Of a DNA stretch of 64,000 nucleotides, positions 37,928 to 55,186 are shown one piece after another. The position numbers were made by a program, and so were the translations under genes. Numbering within the stretch: position 1 is the first letter of the stretch; every line of letters starts with the position of its first letter. The notes under the pieces were generated by a model. It was given only the letters and a program-made list of their open reading frames with translations, was not told where the DNA came from and did no database searches. Source of the stretch: Syngnathus acus (taxonomy: Eukaryota; Chordata; Actinopteri; Syngnathiformes; Syngnathidae); assembly GCF_901709675.1 (NCBI RefSeq), contig NC_051108.1, positions 2,356,001-2,420,000 on the forward strand. Direction: 5' to 3'.

Positions 37928-38228
37928 CCAAATGTCAAATTTTTGTTTTCATGCCCAAAAAAATAAAAACAAGGAATAAAACACCAGACAAGTTTTAACA
38001 GGTTTTTAATGTTTATTAAAATAATAATAAAAGTAAATTTCAAACCAGCAATCTAATGTGAAATTGCAGTAGATATACCAAATGTCTGATTTTTATGTTT
38101 TAATTGGCAATTATAAAAACAAGGAATAAAACACCAGACAAGTTTTAATGAACATAAATGTTTATTCAAAATAATATTAAAAGTAAATTTCAAACCAGCA
38201 ATCCAATGTGAAATTGCAGTAGATATAT
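37928..38228. repeat. Two-copy ~150 bp AT-rich tandem duplication
   Basis: Copies at about 37928-38077 and 38078-38228 share AAACAAGGAATAAAACACC and the end AATGTGAAATTGCAGTAG. They lie inside the inverted-repeat element. Confidence 0.8.
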
Positions 38229-38702
38229 TGGAAACAATATTTAGGCGTATATATGCATACACGTTATTTAAAAACTACTATAGGTGTTGTAAAATCAAGA
38301 TTACCCAAAGAGAAGCATAATCTCCCCGTTTTTGCATAACGGCGCATCCCTTCATGCGCGCATAAAAGAAGTGGTGTTTCAGTGAGTGGTTCTTTCTTTC
38401 CTTGGTAAATCGTTCTCGCGATGAACTGGAAATGCAAATCACACTGACTCGTTCACGCACAAATCCGTTCAGTTGACGAACGGGAATTGCAATTCACGAC
38501 TCGTTCGTGAACAGGAAGTTACGTCATTTTCTTCTTCGTTTTCTTTTACGGCGAAGTGGCACCAGCTTCAATGCGCATTACCGGCACCTACTGGTTGAAG
38601 TCATATGAACTGAAAAAAGAACGAACCACTGTAGGAAGTGATTCGTTCACTGAAAGGAATCGTTCTTTTGAACGAATCGTTCACTCACGAGCCAACACTA
38701 GT

Positions 38703-39258
38703 AGCTAGCGAGCTACAAACAAACTCGAGGACCTCGCTTCGTAATGCATATTTAAATGTAAGTAGAGAGCTTGAAATGTTTGTAATATTCACTCGCACCC
38801 ACTATGAGGTATCAGGTTGACACATTTTGTTGTAAATACATCCCACAGCAAATAACAGGAAGTTTATTTATTCACGTCCTCAAGCACCTACGTCAGCGGA
38901 GGTCGCTCACAAAAGGGCACACGTCACGAACAATGGAGGCTTCCTCCTCACACAGTCATACCTCTCCTTTATTTGTAGCTTTAATGAGATGACAAACACA
39001 CATTCATTCTCACTCTTACTAGTAGGAATAAAAAAAAAAATATGCATGATGATATGTTTGTCTGACATGACAATATGACAACAGTGATGCTGAATGTGAC
39101 AAAACCCTGTTTGTAGGAATCCTTAAGAACAATTGAATAAATTAGTAACTTTTTCTACAAGAAACCAACAAAGTGTCAGGCTGTGCAGGTGGAGTCTTGC
39201 TTCTTCACATGCAACAGATGAGGCTTTACCAGACAGCTGCTGAGTTGACCTGTAAGGA
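38703..39258. other. Spacer and probable prdm1 3' UTR
   Basis: No gene is recognised. Because prdm1 ends at 39259 on the minus strand, this is probably its 3' UTR. A minus-strand AATAAA lies at 38968-38973 (TTTATT on the plus strand). Confidence 0.45.
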
Positions 39259-42200
39259 TTATATGGCTGGATTAGAAAGGCTGTCTTCAGGCTCTGACAT
39301 GCAGCCTGACTCCTGCTTGATACGCCTCGGACGCATAGGTAGAGGAGAGCCGAGGCAAATTTGCAAACCCTCGTTCGCCAATTCAAAGAGTTCAATGGCC
39401 GCCAGGGCGCCGTCTAGTTGTTCGGAGCTGCGAGCGTCCAAGGTTTGTATGAGGTGGAGCACATCCCTCTTGTCCATCTTGGCTTCGGCCGCCATGGCCT
39501 CCAGCTGCTCCGCCGCCTCGCTCACGTCGAACCTCTCGATCTCTGTGTTGACTCTGTGGATCTCCTCCGGGGAGTGCTTGCGTGAAGGCAGAGGCGAGAG
39601 AGGGCAGAAGCCCTGGAGGTGCACCTGAAGGCTGCACTGGTGGAAGTAGGCACAGGGGCAGCAGGGGCAGCGGTGTGGACGTTCTCCGGTGTGGAGGCGC
39701 TTGTGGAGCTTCAGGTGGATGAATTGAGTGAATCGGGCCGGGCACAGTTTGCACTGGTAGGGCCGCTCACCCGAATGCAACCTCTGGTGTGTCTTTAAAT
39801 TACTGGTGCTGCTGAATCGCTTGTGGCATACCTGCGTCAAACAAGAAGGTCATTTCCAGGCCGAATTGTATCGCTTAGCGAGGGCCGATTGAAATGCTTA
39901 CTTTGCACTCATGGGGCTTCTCTCCAGTGTGGACCAGGTAGTGTTTCTGCAAGTGTGCCAGCTGAGTGAAGTTCTTGTTGCAGGTTTGGCATCTGAAGGG
40001 GCGCTCACCGCTATGTACTCGCAGATGGACCTGAAGACAGCACTTGTTAGTGTTAACATACTTTAAATAATTTGGATGTCACGGAAAGTAGTCATACCTT
40101 GAGGTTCGACAACTGACCAAAGACTTTCCTGCAGATGTTGCACTCGTACCGGATCTTTCCGTTCTGCCTGGTGAGCGGGTATGACAAGGTCTTGTAGCCC
40201 ATCACGTGTTCCTCCCGTTTGGGCTTCCTGAGGTCCGATGCATCCATTGTGCTGCTTTGCGAGGCCGTCGTCGGTTTTGAGGGATCACGGTGCAACGAAG
40301 CTGCCGTACCGAGCGGTGGAGAGCATCCTCCATGTGCGAGCGAGGGCTGCGCTCTGCACTTGGTGGTGACCACGGATGTGGCACTGGACGTGGATGCAGC
40401 TCCAGGATACTCGGAAGAACTCTTGAGGTAGTTTGTTTTGGGGGAGATGAGGTTCTTTTCATCTTTGCTCTCGCCGGTTGGAGACGGAATGAGGTCTTCT
40501 TTGGTGTTTGACAGTGCAAGTGTTAAGTTCTTGTGTTCCGGATGGAGGAGGTTAACATAGCCATCAAAAGGCAGTAAATGAGCCGAGAGAGTCAAGTAGG
40601 GTTTTAGTCCATCGGTGTAGGACAAGTACGGGTGAGGTAGAATGCTGTCATGGCAAGGTGAGTACTGGGGTAGAAGATAGGGAGCAGAATACACTCGCTC
40701 TGGTACTGAAGGTTCTGAGTAAGCTTTGGCCAGAACGTGGCTTGGGCTGTGCTGGAAGCTGAAGTGCAAACTGGAAGGAATGTGGCTACTTCGAGCTGTC
40801 CTTTTGGCAGCCGGAGGACTGCAGGACGGCAGAGGGGGCGGGGCTACATATCTGTGGACGGCTTCGGAATGGATCGGGTAGACCATGGGGAAAACCGGGA
40901 GGTTACCCTGAGATAAAGAACCGTCCATTTGTCGGTAAAGGCCAGCGAGCGGCTTGGGGGGGTCTTCTCGGAGGATCTCAGTCACGCTGTGTCCCCGTTT
41001 CGCCGGCGTCTTCTTCTGTGATTGACGACGTGCTGTTGGTGAAAGAAACAATGATTTTTAAAATATACCGCAAGCAGAACTTTTATTCTAGACAGGGAAA
41101 TCCAATTGGACTCAGAATTGTCTCTTTTCAGATTTTCAAAGATATTTCAAGATTTGAAATAAATATTTATGAATCTAAAATGAATCTGTGTTTATGAGGT
41201 CATTGCTATGCTATGCTAACTACGCTACATTTTCCTGCACGCGCGTGTCACCTCTTCTTCTTTAACATATTTAGGCCTAATCTACTATTTTCCCTCGTGT
41301 GACCCCCCCCAACCTTGGGCAAACAAACAACCCGACACTCAATGAGAAATCAGTCTGTCAGCGGGTCGCCCTGTCAGGAAGTTCAAGTAGTCACTGGAGC
41401 GCTTCCTACTTCTCCTCCTTCTTAAGAGCCAAATAAATAAGACAAGTTGCACCAGAATGCTGTCAACAGCTCGGGCGGACATACAGTCATCCGTGTGTGT
41501 GTGTGTGTGTGTGTGTGTCATTGAACGTGGATGCCTTTCACTCAGGAAGCATGTGCGCTCTTTGTGTTTGTGAATGGCGAGTCGCGGGCTTTGTGCGGCC
41601 AACGAGCCGACAGCTTTGTCTCTCCGTGGCGTTTGAGAAGAAACTGACACAAGACCAGAAATTGGTCTCGTCTTACCTAGGAGGACTATGGCCACACCTG
41701 GGAGCGGGCCCTCCATTCAGGGGGTCTACTCTCTTTTGTGTCCCCCCCCCACCCCAGCTAACAAAAGCTTCCGTGGGCGTGACCCGCACAAAGGGTCGGC
41801 CACTTGTTTGATTACGGACACCATTTTTTTTCCATAGTTCCTCCAGGAGCAACCATCTCTTTGCCTCCTCAATCCTTTTTTTTTTTTTTTACACATAGCT
41901 ACTTACCAGCACAGTCCATAGCAAGCTGCCCCAAGGGTGGGTTGTTACAACGCCGGGCTAGTTCCGAGCAGTACCACACCAGCAGCTCCTGACCAGGAAG
42001 AAGCGGCTTAACGGTGTAGAAGTAGATGTCCAGACCACTCTGGCACGCGATCAAGTTCTGCTCGTCCACGCCGCAGGCCGGGTTTACGTATCGCATCCAG
42101 TTGCTCTTGTCTTCATTCAAACCGTCTAGGATGTGGTGTAAGGTCCCATGGGAGAAGACCTGCAAGCGGGGGGGACGCAATCACACGATGACTAATCAGC

Positions 42201-45200
42201 TTTATGACGCGCTCTCAACCCGAAAGTATGAAGTCACGAAGCAGCCCGATGCTTTTATGGTAAATGCGATAGAATCTCTCTTGAGATAGGCGCCACGACA
42301 TTGTGGCACGAAAAGTTAAAGAGGAAGTTTATTGAATGAGTACTGCGCTGTTTACACTCTCATTCGCTTCATCATGCGTGAGTCATCAATTTTATTGGCT
42401 CTCGGAAATTCTCAGTAACATTTTATGCGTCACATAAACCTACTTCAAGCAAACAGACTGCAAAAGTTATTAATAATATAATATAAGCAGACTTGTTTCA
42501 GATTCACAAAGCAACTTCTGTAGATGTGTCGGAACGTGAGTGTGTCACAAAGGTTGTCCCGAGTGTTATTTGGAAGGTGACGGTTCTCAGGCTTAAAAGC
42601 CACTTCCTTTTTTTGCTGCGTCTGTGCGCAAGCGTTCGCTACACTGGAAAAGCGCGGACATTTAACACGGCGTATTTACTGGCAGAGACGAGCGAAGCGA
42701 GCGGAGAAATGCTGCGTCACTGAAACCCAACAGCTGTGCGCTCGCGACCTCATACAGCCGACACCACGGCCATGTCAAAATTTACAGCAGGCAAAAACCA
42801 CAACGGCTCATAAGCGCCGCCGCATCGAGGTCTCAGACGAAGCGAGAGGATGCGAATGGTTTTTCAGAACAAAACACGCTTACCCTCCAAAAATACTTTC
42901 GATTGGCATCTTTCAGCAGCGTTTCGTTGGTGTATCGTTCGCCCACCAAAGGCCCAAAGCGTGTCCCCTTCGGTATCAACTCTTTGCTGGTCACTCCGAG
43001 CACCTGTCCAAAACAAAAGCAGACTAAATGACAGTGTAGTTTACAGATTAAAGGGTTCCCAGCCTAATTAGAGGCATGGAGAACCAAAAGGGTTCATCTA
43101 TGACATTATTAAGCACTTTTAAATACAGGCCAAACTAACCATTTTGTCCAAACTAGCCTGTGTAGCACTTAAGCTAATGCTTGGGAACGTAGCAAATGTG
43201 GGGTTTTGTCAGGGTTTGTAAAAGATTACATAAATGTTCAGTTTGAATTTTCCCCAAGCAAAGAAATTTAGGCTTGTCTCCGATATTTTTGATTCATGTG
43301 ACCATAGTTCCTTGATGAAATCGAGCCACTGATAGCATTGGCTACCGTCATGCTAGCATCAGGCTAACTTAGACCATTCTCCCAGAACAACAAAGTGACA
43401 CATTGTGCTTCTCCCCTTACTCATACTGAATATTTCAAAAGCCAATCATCCAAGTTGTCTTTCCTCTGCATTAAAATTTCACCGCTACTCATGTTCTGTC
43501 ACATCCAGGTGTGAAACGCGCCGCTTTCGACCCTCCAGGGTGGGAAAGAGAGGATCGAGTATCATGGGCATCCCCTCCCCTGCTACCCATGCATCATCTA
43601 CGAGGTTAATCTTTTACTGTCTTGCCTTACTATCTACGATCTCCTGCTATGGGGTTAAACATAAACCACCTTACAACTTGCTTGCAAATAAAACTGCGGG
43701 TTCTTGGTGCCTCTACTTTACGGTGTAATTGAGCGCTGGAACAAAAAGGGGCCGAGAATCCGAGGTAACTACTAATCACGCGGACCCCGAGGCTAAGTGC
43801 CGAGGGGCTCGGCAATTGTCTCAGGCTTTGCGTCGACGTAGCAAAGGTTGAGATTAGACAACATGTTGAGTATTTCCCGCCTGGTGATGGATGAGTTGAT
43901 GGAGTGACGCAAGTGTCTTACTTGTGCTGAGTCCAGGCGGCGTTTCAAGGCCAAGTTCCTGGGCAAGGACCTCTCGGCTCGCGTTTTGATGGAGTTTTTG
44001 GACACTTCCTCCAGAGGTTGATCCTTGACGATGTACGTGCACTTCTTCTCAAAGTCAGCCTCGCTCCACGACGTCATGTCCGAGTCCACAGACTCGGCCG
44101 TTGCAACTGCCATGACCTCTGACCCTTCAGAGGTTAACATGACCGTGCTGCACCCAGAGGACCAGGCCTGGAGGAAGCAAGATTTTCACCAGGTTATTTC
44201 CCAAGAGTCCCTTTGTGGGAGTCGGCTACAATCGTGACCTTAAGACTGTGCTTGCGTTGATGGGTGTCTAACTCAAGGCCCGGGGGCCAAATACGGCCCG
44301 CCACGTCATTTTATGTGGCCCGCGAAGACAAATCAACTTCATGTCAGTACTAAAATTGCAAATTATCTTCACTGATGGCCGGATGATCGATGGTGGCTAT
44401 AGAAACAAAATGGTCCTTAGAACGAGCTGTTATTTCTCCATCCCAGGAAATATGTTCTGGATCTAAAATTACAGCGAGGAGAAGCTACTTACTTTCCCAG
44501 CCTCGGCTACTACCGGACAAACAAACTTCAAAGCGGGGCCCTCATGCTCGCTGCCCCTCTGCCCCCACTGTCCCATACATCCTGTGAAAATCCCAGTCAC
44601 AAACCCCGGAGCTGCGAGGGAGGTTCCTGTGCGCGTCATTCCCCACGCAAAAAGTCCACTTTCACAAAGAAACCAGCCAACGTTGGTTCTCACTGAATCC
44701 GCCAGACTTCCTCCGACACCAAATGAGAGGCTCTGTCCTCGCGTCCTCGCTTGTGTACTGTCTCTCCCGCCGGTTCACATGAAGATTGTAGACAGATATC
44801 TCGCCCGCAAACCCTCCCACCCGCGACCGACGGGATGAACCAGAGAAGACAGAAGAAGCTTTGATTAAGAAAAAAACAACAATACTGGGATATGCCCTCA
44901 CAGAATGGCTTCCTCCTCAGGCTCCTTAAGTTGCCACTCAGATGATGATAAGATAGCAAACAGTTCAAATGTGACCAAGTGCTTTTTGGTTGAAACAAAT
45001 CTTGGATTGATTTATCTGAATTTTAAAATTAAAACAACGTTTACAAACATGCCCAAGACCCAAAATAGAAAACTTTGTGTGACCGCATAGTGGCAAAAGA
45101 TTTTAAATGGTTTTAGGCCTGCTTATTGTTGATTGCATTTGTTAAAAAAAAAAAATTAAACCAGGTGAGGCTGACTTGACCATTATTATTCAAAACATTC

Positions 45201-45874
45201 TTGTCACCATTTTGAATGTAATGTTTTAAAGCAATCAAATGAACGGCGAGACTTAAAACATCAATACATCTAATTTACGATTTGTAAAATTAGTAAATTC
45301 TTTGCACAACTATTTAAAAATTACTTTTAAAAATTTGAATTTTTTTGTCTGCGTCATTTTTAGGCAAAAGACATTTATTCAACAACAAATGAATTAATTA
45401 CAAGAACTACAAAAAAAATTTATGAATAATTTCGGGCCTTCAACTAATTTAAATGACTCAAGTTACAGTGCAACTTAAATGATCAAATAAAAATAAAGCA
45501 CACAACCAACAAAAATTTCAAACCTGAATCAACAAAATCCAATTTAAAATGACCTTCGGTTCCACACAATATCCGACAACGCCGACTCCCCCCTTTAATC
45601 ACACTTCTAAACCACGCAAACAGCATTAACTTTTCACCCCGTTTGTCTGTCAAAACGCGCCTGCCTCGGAATGAGTGTCACAAAGTTGACAGCTCACACC
45701 GAAAGCGTGGATGCCGGTGGTGACTCTGCAGAAAGCATCTGAAAATCAAGACATGACTCAAAGGTGCCCAGCTGTCACCTCTTGTCAATCAGAACACCCA
45801 AAAAAAAAAAAAAAGCCATTCTTTGGAAAAGGATGTAAAGCACTTACCGTGAAGCCTTGAGAGGAGCCGCACAT
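39259..45874 (-). CDS. prdm1: PR domain zinc finger protein 1 (Blimp-1) paralogue
   Basis: Minus-strand exons join in frame: 45848-45874 (tentative), 43922-44167, 42884-43003, 41907-42159, 40098-41032, 39902-40030 and 39259-39831; about 760 residues in all. The PR (SET-like) domain spans roughly residues 90-205 ([41 protein letters not shown]). Five zinc fingers follow at about 517-655. Four are C2H2 (the first is [17 protein letters not shown]) and the fifth is C2HC-like ([22 protein letters not shown] region). PRDM1 is a DNA-binding repressor that recruits corepressors in plasma-cell, germ-cell and neural-crest fates. The C-terminus keeps an IKQE sumoylation-type site. The Pro-rich middle differs greatly from mammalian PRDM1, so this may be a fish paralogue such as prdm1b or prdm1c. 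The next gene, prep, is divergent. Confidence 0.88.
41493..41518. repeat. (GT)n microsatellite
   Basis: An uninterrupted GT run of about twelve units in a prdm1 intron. Confidence 0.85.
44168..45847. other. Proposed prdm1 intron 1
   Basis: No exon is recognised apart from the flanking ones. The right half (45000-45560) is AT-rich. Confidence 0.5.
44262..44337. repeat. hAT-like repeat fragment
   Basis: The stretch from GGGTGTCTAACTCAAGG through CCAAATACGGCCCGCC to GTGGCCCGCGAAG resembles the terminal part of a dispersed vertebrate repeat in which CAAACTCAAGGCCCG is typical. I recognise the pattern from general knowledge. Only one end is present, in prdm1 intron 1. Confidence 0.45.
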
Positions 45875-48800
45875 AAGTGAGGCTGTGGGCTGAGCGGGAG
45901 TGTGCGTGAGCAACCGGTGGCTCTGGAAAGCTCTCTCTCGCTCTGTCATTCACTCTCTCACTCTCTTGCTGGCTCGGGCAGCCTCTATCTACCTGTTTGT
46001 GACTGACTACAGGCACTTTGCCGCCCCATCCTCCTCCCCTTTTGCCCCATGGCTCCTCCTTGCAGTGTGTTTGTGTGTCACTCACTTGCCCCAAGGCGTT
46101 AGGCTTTCTCTAAAGTGGGGGGGGGGGGAAGTCTGTCACCCAGCTATGTCCGGATCAGACAAATACGTCTTCATTCTCTCAAACATCTACTTCCATCCGT
46201 CTCCGACAAGCATGCTGGCTTTGTGTTTTGGAAGAAGAGGTTGTTAATAGAGGGTGACATCATTTGGCGAAAGCTTTGACTGGCCCGGTAAACGCTGCTA
46301 ACCATGTGACCGGCTTCAAAAAAATTTTTTTATGGTTTATGACATTGGATGATTACCAGCATTCGGCCAAAAGCGCAATTGAGTAGATTGCCGCCATATT
46401 GTTTGTAGCTTCTTTCTGCATTGCAACAATAAGCGTGTTGCGCTGCATGTCGACGCATGGGCTAGCTTTCACTCACGTCCCCCACTCCTCTTGTCCTGCC
46501 TTCCAAAAGCAACATTTACCTTGGCGCCGCGCCAGCCCATTCGAGAAGCGCCTGGATTTCCGCACACATCATTCTCGTGCTTGACACGCGACACGCCGCA
46601 AACAACCTGCCCCGTGTGTTTCCATTCAGCGCTGCTCTCGCCCCTCGCGGCGGAGACGTGCCTTCTGTGCTATTGTCTTTTTTTTTTTTTTTCTTGGTTG
46701 CTTTTCTGACACATCCTGTCCTGCTCGCCACACCTGACTAAGCTACTAATTACAACTGCTGACATGAGCCAGCGTGTAATTTAGAATCCGCTCCTGCGTC
46801 TCACTCTGGCTATTTCTCCTTGCCTTGGGTCATCTCATTCATCACCTTCTATTTATCTCCCCTCCACTTCCTCTCCATGGCTTCCCTATCCCACTCTCGT
46901 CTGCCGACCTTTTAATACTCGCGTGCATTGTGTGAGCCGTCCACATGCGGATTTGCGTGTTCGTAGTTCTTGCCTGCTAGCTTTGGGTGGGACAACTTAA
47001 TGTTTGATGAGAAGTGCTTTTATTGTGATGGGACAAACCTCACAAGGACAAAGTTTGCTCTTGCAATGCAATGGCCTGACTTCTTTTTTTTTTTTTCTTC
47101 CAGATTCAAGGCACCAAAACATCCACCACCCACCTCGAAGTCCACCAACTGTCTTTTCTCCACCGGCGGATGATCTCTTGTTGACAGGTTATTATCATAG
47201 TTTTGAGGCTGAGAGGAATGTCACTGTGCTACACGCACACGCACATGTCCACACCATGCACAGCCCTTTATTGTGCAAACTATAAATGTCAATAATTTAA
47301 ATTTGAAAATTGTAACAACTAAAATGATTGTTTGACCCCCTAAAAATACTTGTGTAGTCGCACTAGTGAACGGGCCGGTCTTGTCATATGTTTGTTTTGA
47401 TGAGGCGTGGGCGTCTTGCACTGTCATTTATTATTGAGCAAGAGGACACGAGCAGAACAATACGGCTTGATTCCAAAAGCTTTACAGCTTCTGGAATGGC
47501 GTGTGTTGTAAACGGGGCAACTTTGAAGGCGCCCCGGTGACAACACGGGTGACATCACCAGGTGCCGCCGTGTCTGTCTGCCTGTGACACTTTTTTACAA
47601 TTGCGCAGCACAGACGCACTCTCTCCCTCTTCTCTGGGGAGCAGTCAGACGGCACTGCCCTCCACCTGTCTCCATGTCTTACCTACCCTAGTCATTAACA
47701 GGGTTCTGGAGCCCCACTGTAAGTGCACATGTCAACAGCAAAATTACAGGGCGCACCTCACCACACATATTTGTTTTGCTTTTAAAAGGTAATATCCGTC
47801 TGCACGCAAAGCTTGCTGCCCGGCCACCTTTTTTTTTTTTTTTTTTTTAAACCAAGACAAAATGAGGTTCAAAGACAGAGGAAAAGGGGGATGATGGACA
47901 CTTTGAAGTACATCAGGGGTCTTCTTTTGTCCTCTTACCTCGCACTGAACTCTGTAAATCAATAATCAATACGCAAGAAATAGCATCAAAACAATACAAA
48001 CTGCAAACTTTTGGATCTCTCTTCTTAGGTTTTTAAATATAATCTCACATTAGGACAGACAAATGCCCGCTATGACAGTTTTGCGTGGGCAGCCCGGCTG
48101 GTTTGACGAGTCGGAAAGCGCGGTGCCAGAGTACAAGATACGAATCACTCACGCGATTCTCTTTTTTTTTCAACCATGACGTCGTTTCTTTCATGGCAAC
48201 ATTTTAAAGCAAGTGTAAATATCAATGCATGTGTGTCATGTATTTTTTTTGTACCGACTGTCCCTTTATCCTGGCATCTTTCAGCAGGCCGCCCACGAGT
48301 GTCTCTGACTTCCTTTCAACGTTATCAACGCAAACAATGACAAACTTCCCTTCCACTCTGGCTAATTGGCAGGTTCTTGGTAATGTTTTTTTATTTTATA
48401 TCTGACGTACGATGGCATTAGTACACAGAAACTAATCTTCTAATTCGGTTTCCGCATAACTTTGATGGACGTTGGGGCCAGCATGTTTTGACAGCTCCGT
48501 TTTTTTTTTTTTGTGAGCGTATCAAGCAAGTCAAAACTATCAAAAGCTGATGACCTAACGTCTCTCCAAAGGAGACTTGAAAGGAGGTAGAAAAAAGGAA
48601 CTGTACTATAACTTTAGGGTTTTTATATAGGTGACTTATTATGCAGGTCGGAGAACTCCGAAGTTACAATTTGTAATTTCTCGCGTCCTGTTGACATTTG
48701 ACGGGACAGGTCATCGTGATCGTAGACTGTCGCCCGGGCCCTCGTGGCTAATAACAGCCCGAATGAGACAAACAAGCAGGAAGCCGTCCTCTGTGATCAC

Positions 48801-50777
48801 ACTTAAAAGCATCCTTGAGCATTGCTATGTCACCGTGGCGTCCCCCTCTTGAACAACTGCTATTAGAATGAATGGATAACTTCAATTTAGCTGAGGTCAT
48901 GTCATTTGTGCTATAGCACAGTTTATATTTAATACAGAGCATTGATTCAATCTCTCTCTACTGCTGTTTGTGGAAGTCATTCCATCTGTCTGACTTCCTC
49001 TTCCTCTTGCCTGTTGTTGTTATTGTAGTAGCCGCTTCCACGGGCCTATACATCAATTCTACCCGGCAACAAGCGACCAACATGTGACAATTTGATCTAT
49101 TATTTGTCATTGGTGCATCTGAGTGAGCATATGGAAGTTAGTAGTAACCTCGCGATGACCTTCGCCCAAAAACACAACAGGTAGTCGTTCTTCTTCATCC
49201 GCTAGAACCGAGACAGGTGCTTCCTCTTGCGATGAGTTTGCGGAGGGCTGGGGGCTTGTCCCATCTTTTTCTGTCACCGGATAATGGCGTAAAAACCACG
49301 GAAGGAGGAGGAGCTTTAATTCCTACATTTCCGGCTCATGTCAAAAGCCACTTACTCACTGAATAAAAGGGCCATTTTTTTTTCCAACGCAAAGACCCTC
49401 ATTCAAATTCTCAGTGTTTGTCTCCCCCCCTGGTTAGAGGACAATGGTTTCCCTGACCCATATCCGACAGAGGCGGACAGGAAAACATCCTCTTTGCGAT
49501 CGTGGGGTATCCCCTGGGAAGAAGAATAGAATTGGGTGGAGGCCAGGACCATCCTTTGTCCCAAAACGTGCACCTTTAAGAATTTCCATGAGTATGCCTC
49601 AACTTGAGCCATTGAATTCCATCTCCCATCCACTTTCGCTTTGCATACTTCCAGCCACCACCGACCAACCTTTTCTTTTTGAAGTAGGACACACATGATG
49701 ATAAATCTGAAAGTAAGAACTGCGTGGAATGCACCAGACGACATCTGACCGTCTTGATAAGCCACGGTATCCAAACAATGCGCTCCATTTTTACTGCCGA
49801 GACAGCGCCGTGTCACAAAAACCTGTTTCCAGGGTCTTATCGACATAGCTGCGAAGAAGCCAATAAGTCGTGGCGTGCAGTGTTGAAACCGCTGCTAAGA
49901 TGTAGCCGACAACAACGCGCCAGATTTCCAAGAGTGAGTCATTTTTATTTTAGTTCCGAGAGCTTGACCCGAACGCCTCAAGTTACGTGCCGCATCGTTC
50001 TTCCTTATCTGCATGCTATCGATCTTGTGCAAGAATGGGCGCCAGTGATAATTCTCGCCAAATCAAGATTGATTGATCAAGTCAGGCGAGGAAGGAAGGA
50101 AGGGAGGGGTAAGGGGGTGGAGATGAACAGAAAAAAAAAGAAAGAAAGAGGAGGTTGAGGTCTCTCCTTCTCTGTCACATAGATAAGACTTGATGATGGA
50201 GATTCCCGGTAGACCCACATAGCCTTTAGCTAAAGGTGAAAAGGTCAACATTTACAACTGAACCCTTCACACTTAAATGGACTACCGGGAAATATCCAAA
50301 CTAAAACTACACCAATTTTTCATTTTATACATTTCCATTCATTCCTTTCAGTCCAGTGCCACGTGGCGGCCCATCAATAAATACTTTGTGAAACATGTCG
50401 AAATGGAATATTTTACACAATGCCTTTTTAATACATTTTAAATTCACAAAAGTTCACAAAATAGTCTCAGAGGGAAAAAAAAGCTTAATGTTGTTGGATA
50501 AACTATTAGCGCCATTGTTACTGTGGCAATCTTTTTTCCTGATGACAGGGGGCGCTCTAGATTTTCGCTCACGTCCAAGCAGATCTAATGTCACCTCTTG
50601 ACAGTGCTTGTTGACGGTCTATGTCAGCGAAGCTTCTAGAGAGTCTCCCGTGCCAATTTTATTTTTAATCGTCTCGAATTAATGTTCTACGTCCTCCAGA
50701 GAGCCATATCAAAACCTCCGTTTCGTGCACTGGGACATTTTTTTTTCGTACGCAATTCCCGAAAAGTGTCATCCAGA
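45875..50777. other. Intergenic region between divergent prdm1 and prep
   Basis: No coding exon is recognised in 4.9 kb. It should hold the prdm1 and prep promoters. Visible content is poly-T tracts (46680, 47085, 47827, 48500) and short purine/pyrimidine runs. Developmental genes such as prdm1 usually have distal enhancers, but none can be identified from one sequence. Confidence 0.6.
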
Positions 50778-54892
<4,115 letters not shown>

Positions 54893-55180
54893 CATCCATC
54901 TCCTGTCGACGAACCACAAGCTAATGTGCAAAGGCCATACGTGGGGGTGGGGTTAATGTGATTGGCCAATCAGCTGCTGTCATGAGGCTTGAGTGGCAGC
55001 CCTTCACATGGCGGATGCTCTGTATTATTTATTGTTGTTATATCGGCTTGCACGTTTCTCATCAGGATGCACCGTTCAAATGGTGTGTGCATGTGTGTAT
55101 GGATGGAATTCGCCACAAAGTTACAGATTTCTACCTCTTGTCATTGGCTGATTGTTATCATTTGAAAGGGAGCAAAACAC

Positions 55181-55186
55181 AATAAA
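55181..55186 (+). terminator. prep: prep polyadenylation signal
   Basis: AATAAA 288 nt downstream of the prep stop codon, the first such hexamer after the gene. Confidence 0.7.

Larger units (their letters stand above)
34512..38702. mobile_element. 4.2 kb non-autonomous DNA transposon-like element with ~125 bp terminal inverted repeats
   Basis: The left end (34512-34640) and right end (about 38580-38702) are inverted copies beginning ACTAGTGTTGGCTCGTGAGT, and both continue through CATATGACTTCAACCAGTAGGTG. Short GAACGATTCGTTC-type palindromes recur inside each end. ACTAGT is itself palindromic, so it could be the tip of the repeat or a 6-bp target-site duplication; no longer direct repeat flanks the element. 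No transposase-like frame lies inside, so it would depend on an enzyme supplied elsewhere. The interior holds a tRNA-like segment, a satellite array and two smaller tandem duplications, listed separately. The superfamily is not settled. An end starting TAGTG would suit hAT (YARNG), but matching 8-bp target duplications are absent. Confidence 0.75.
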
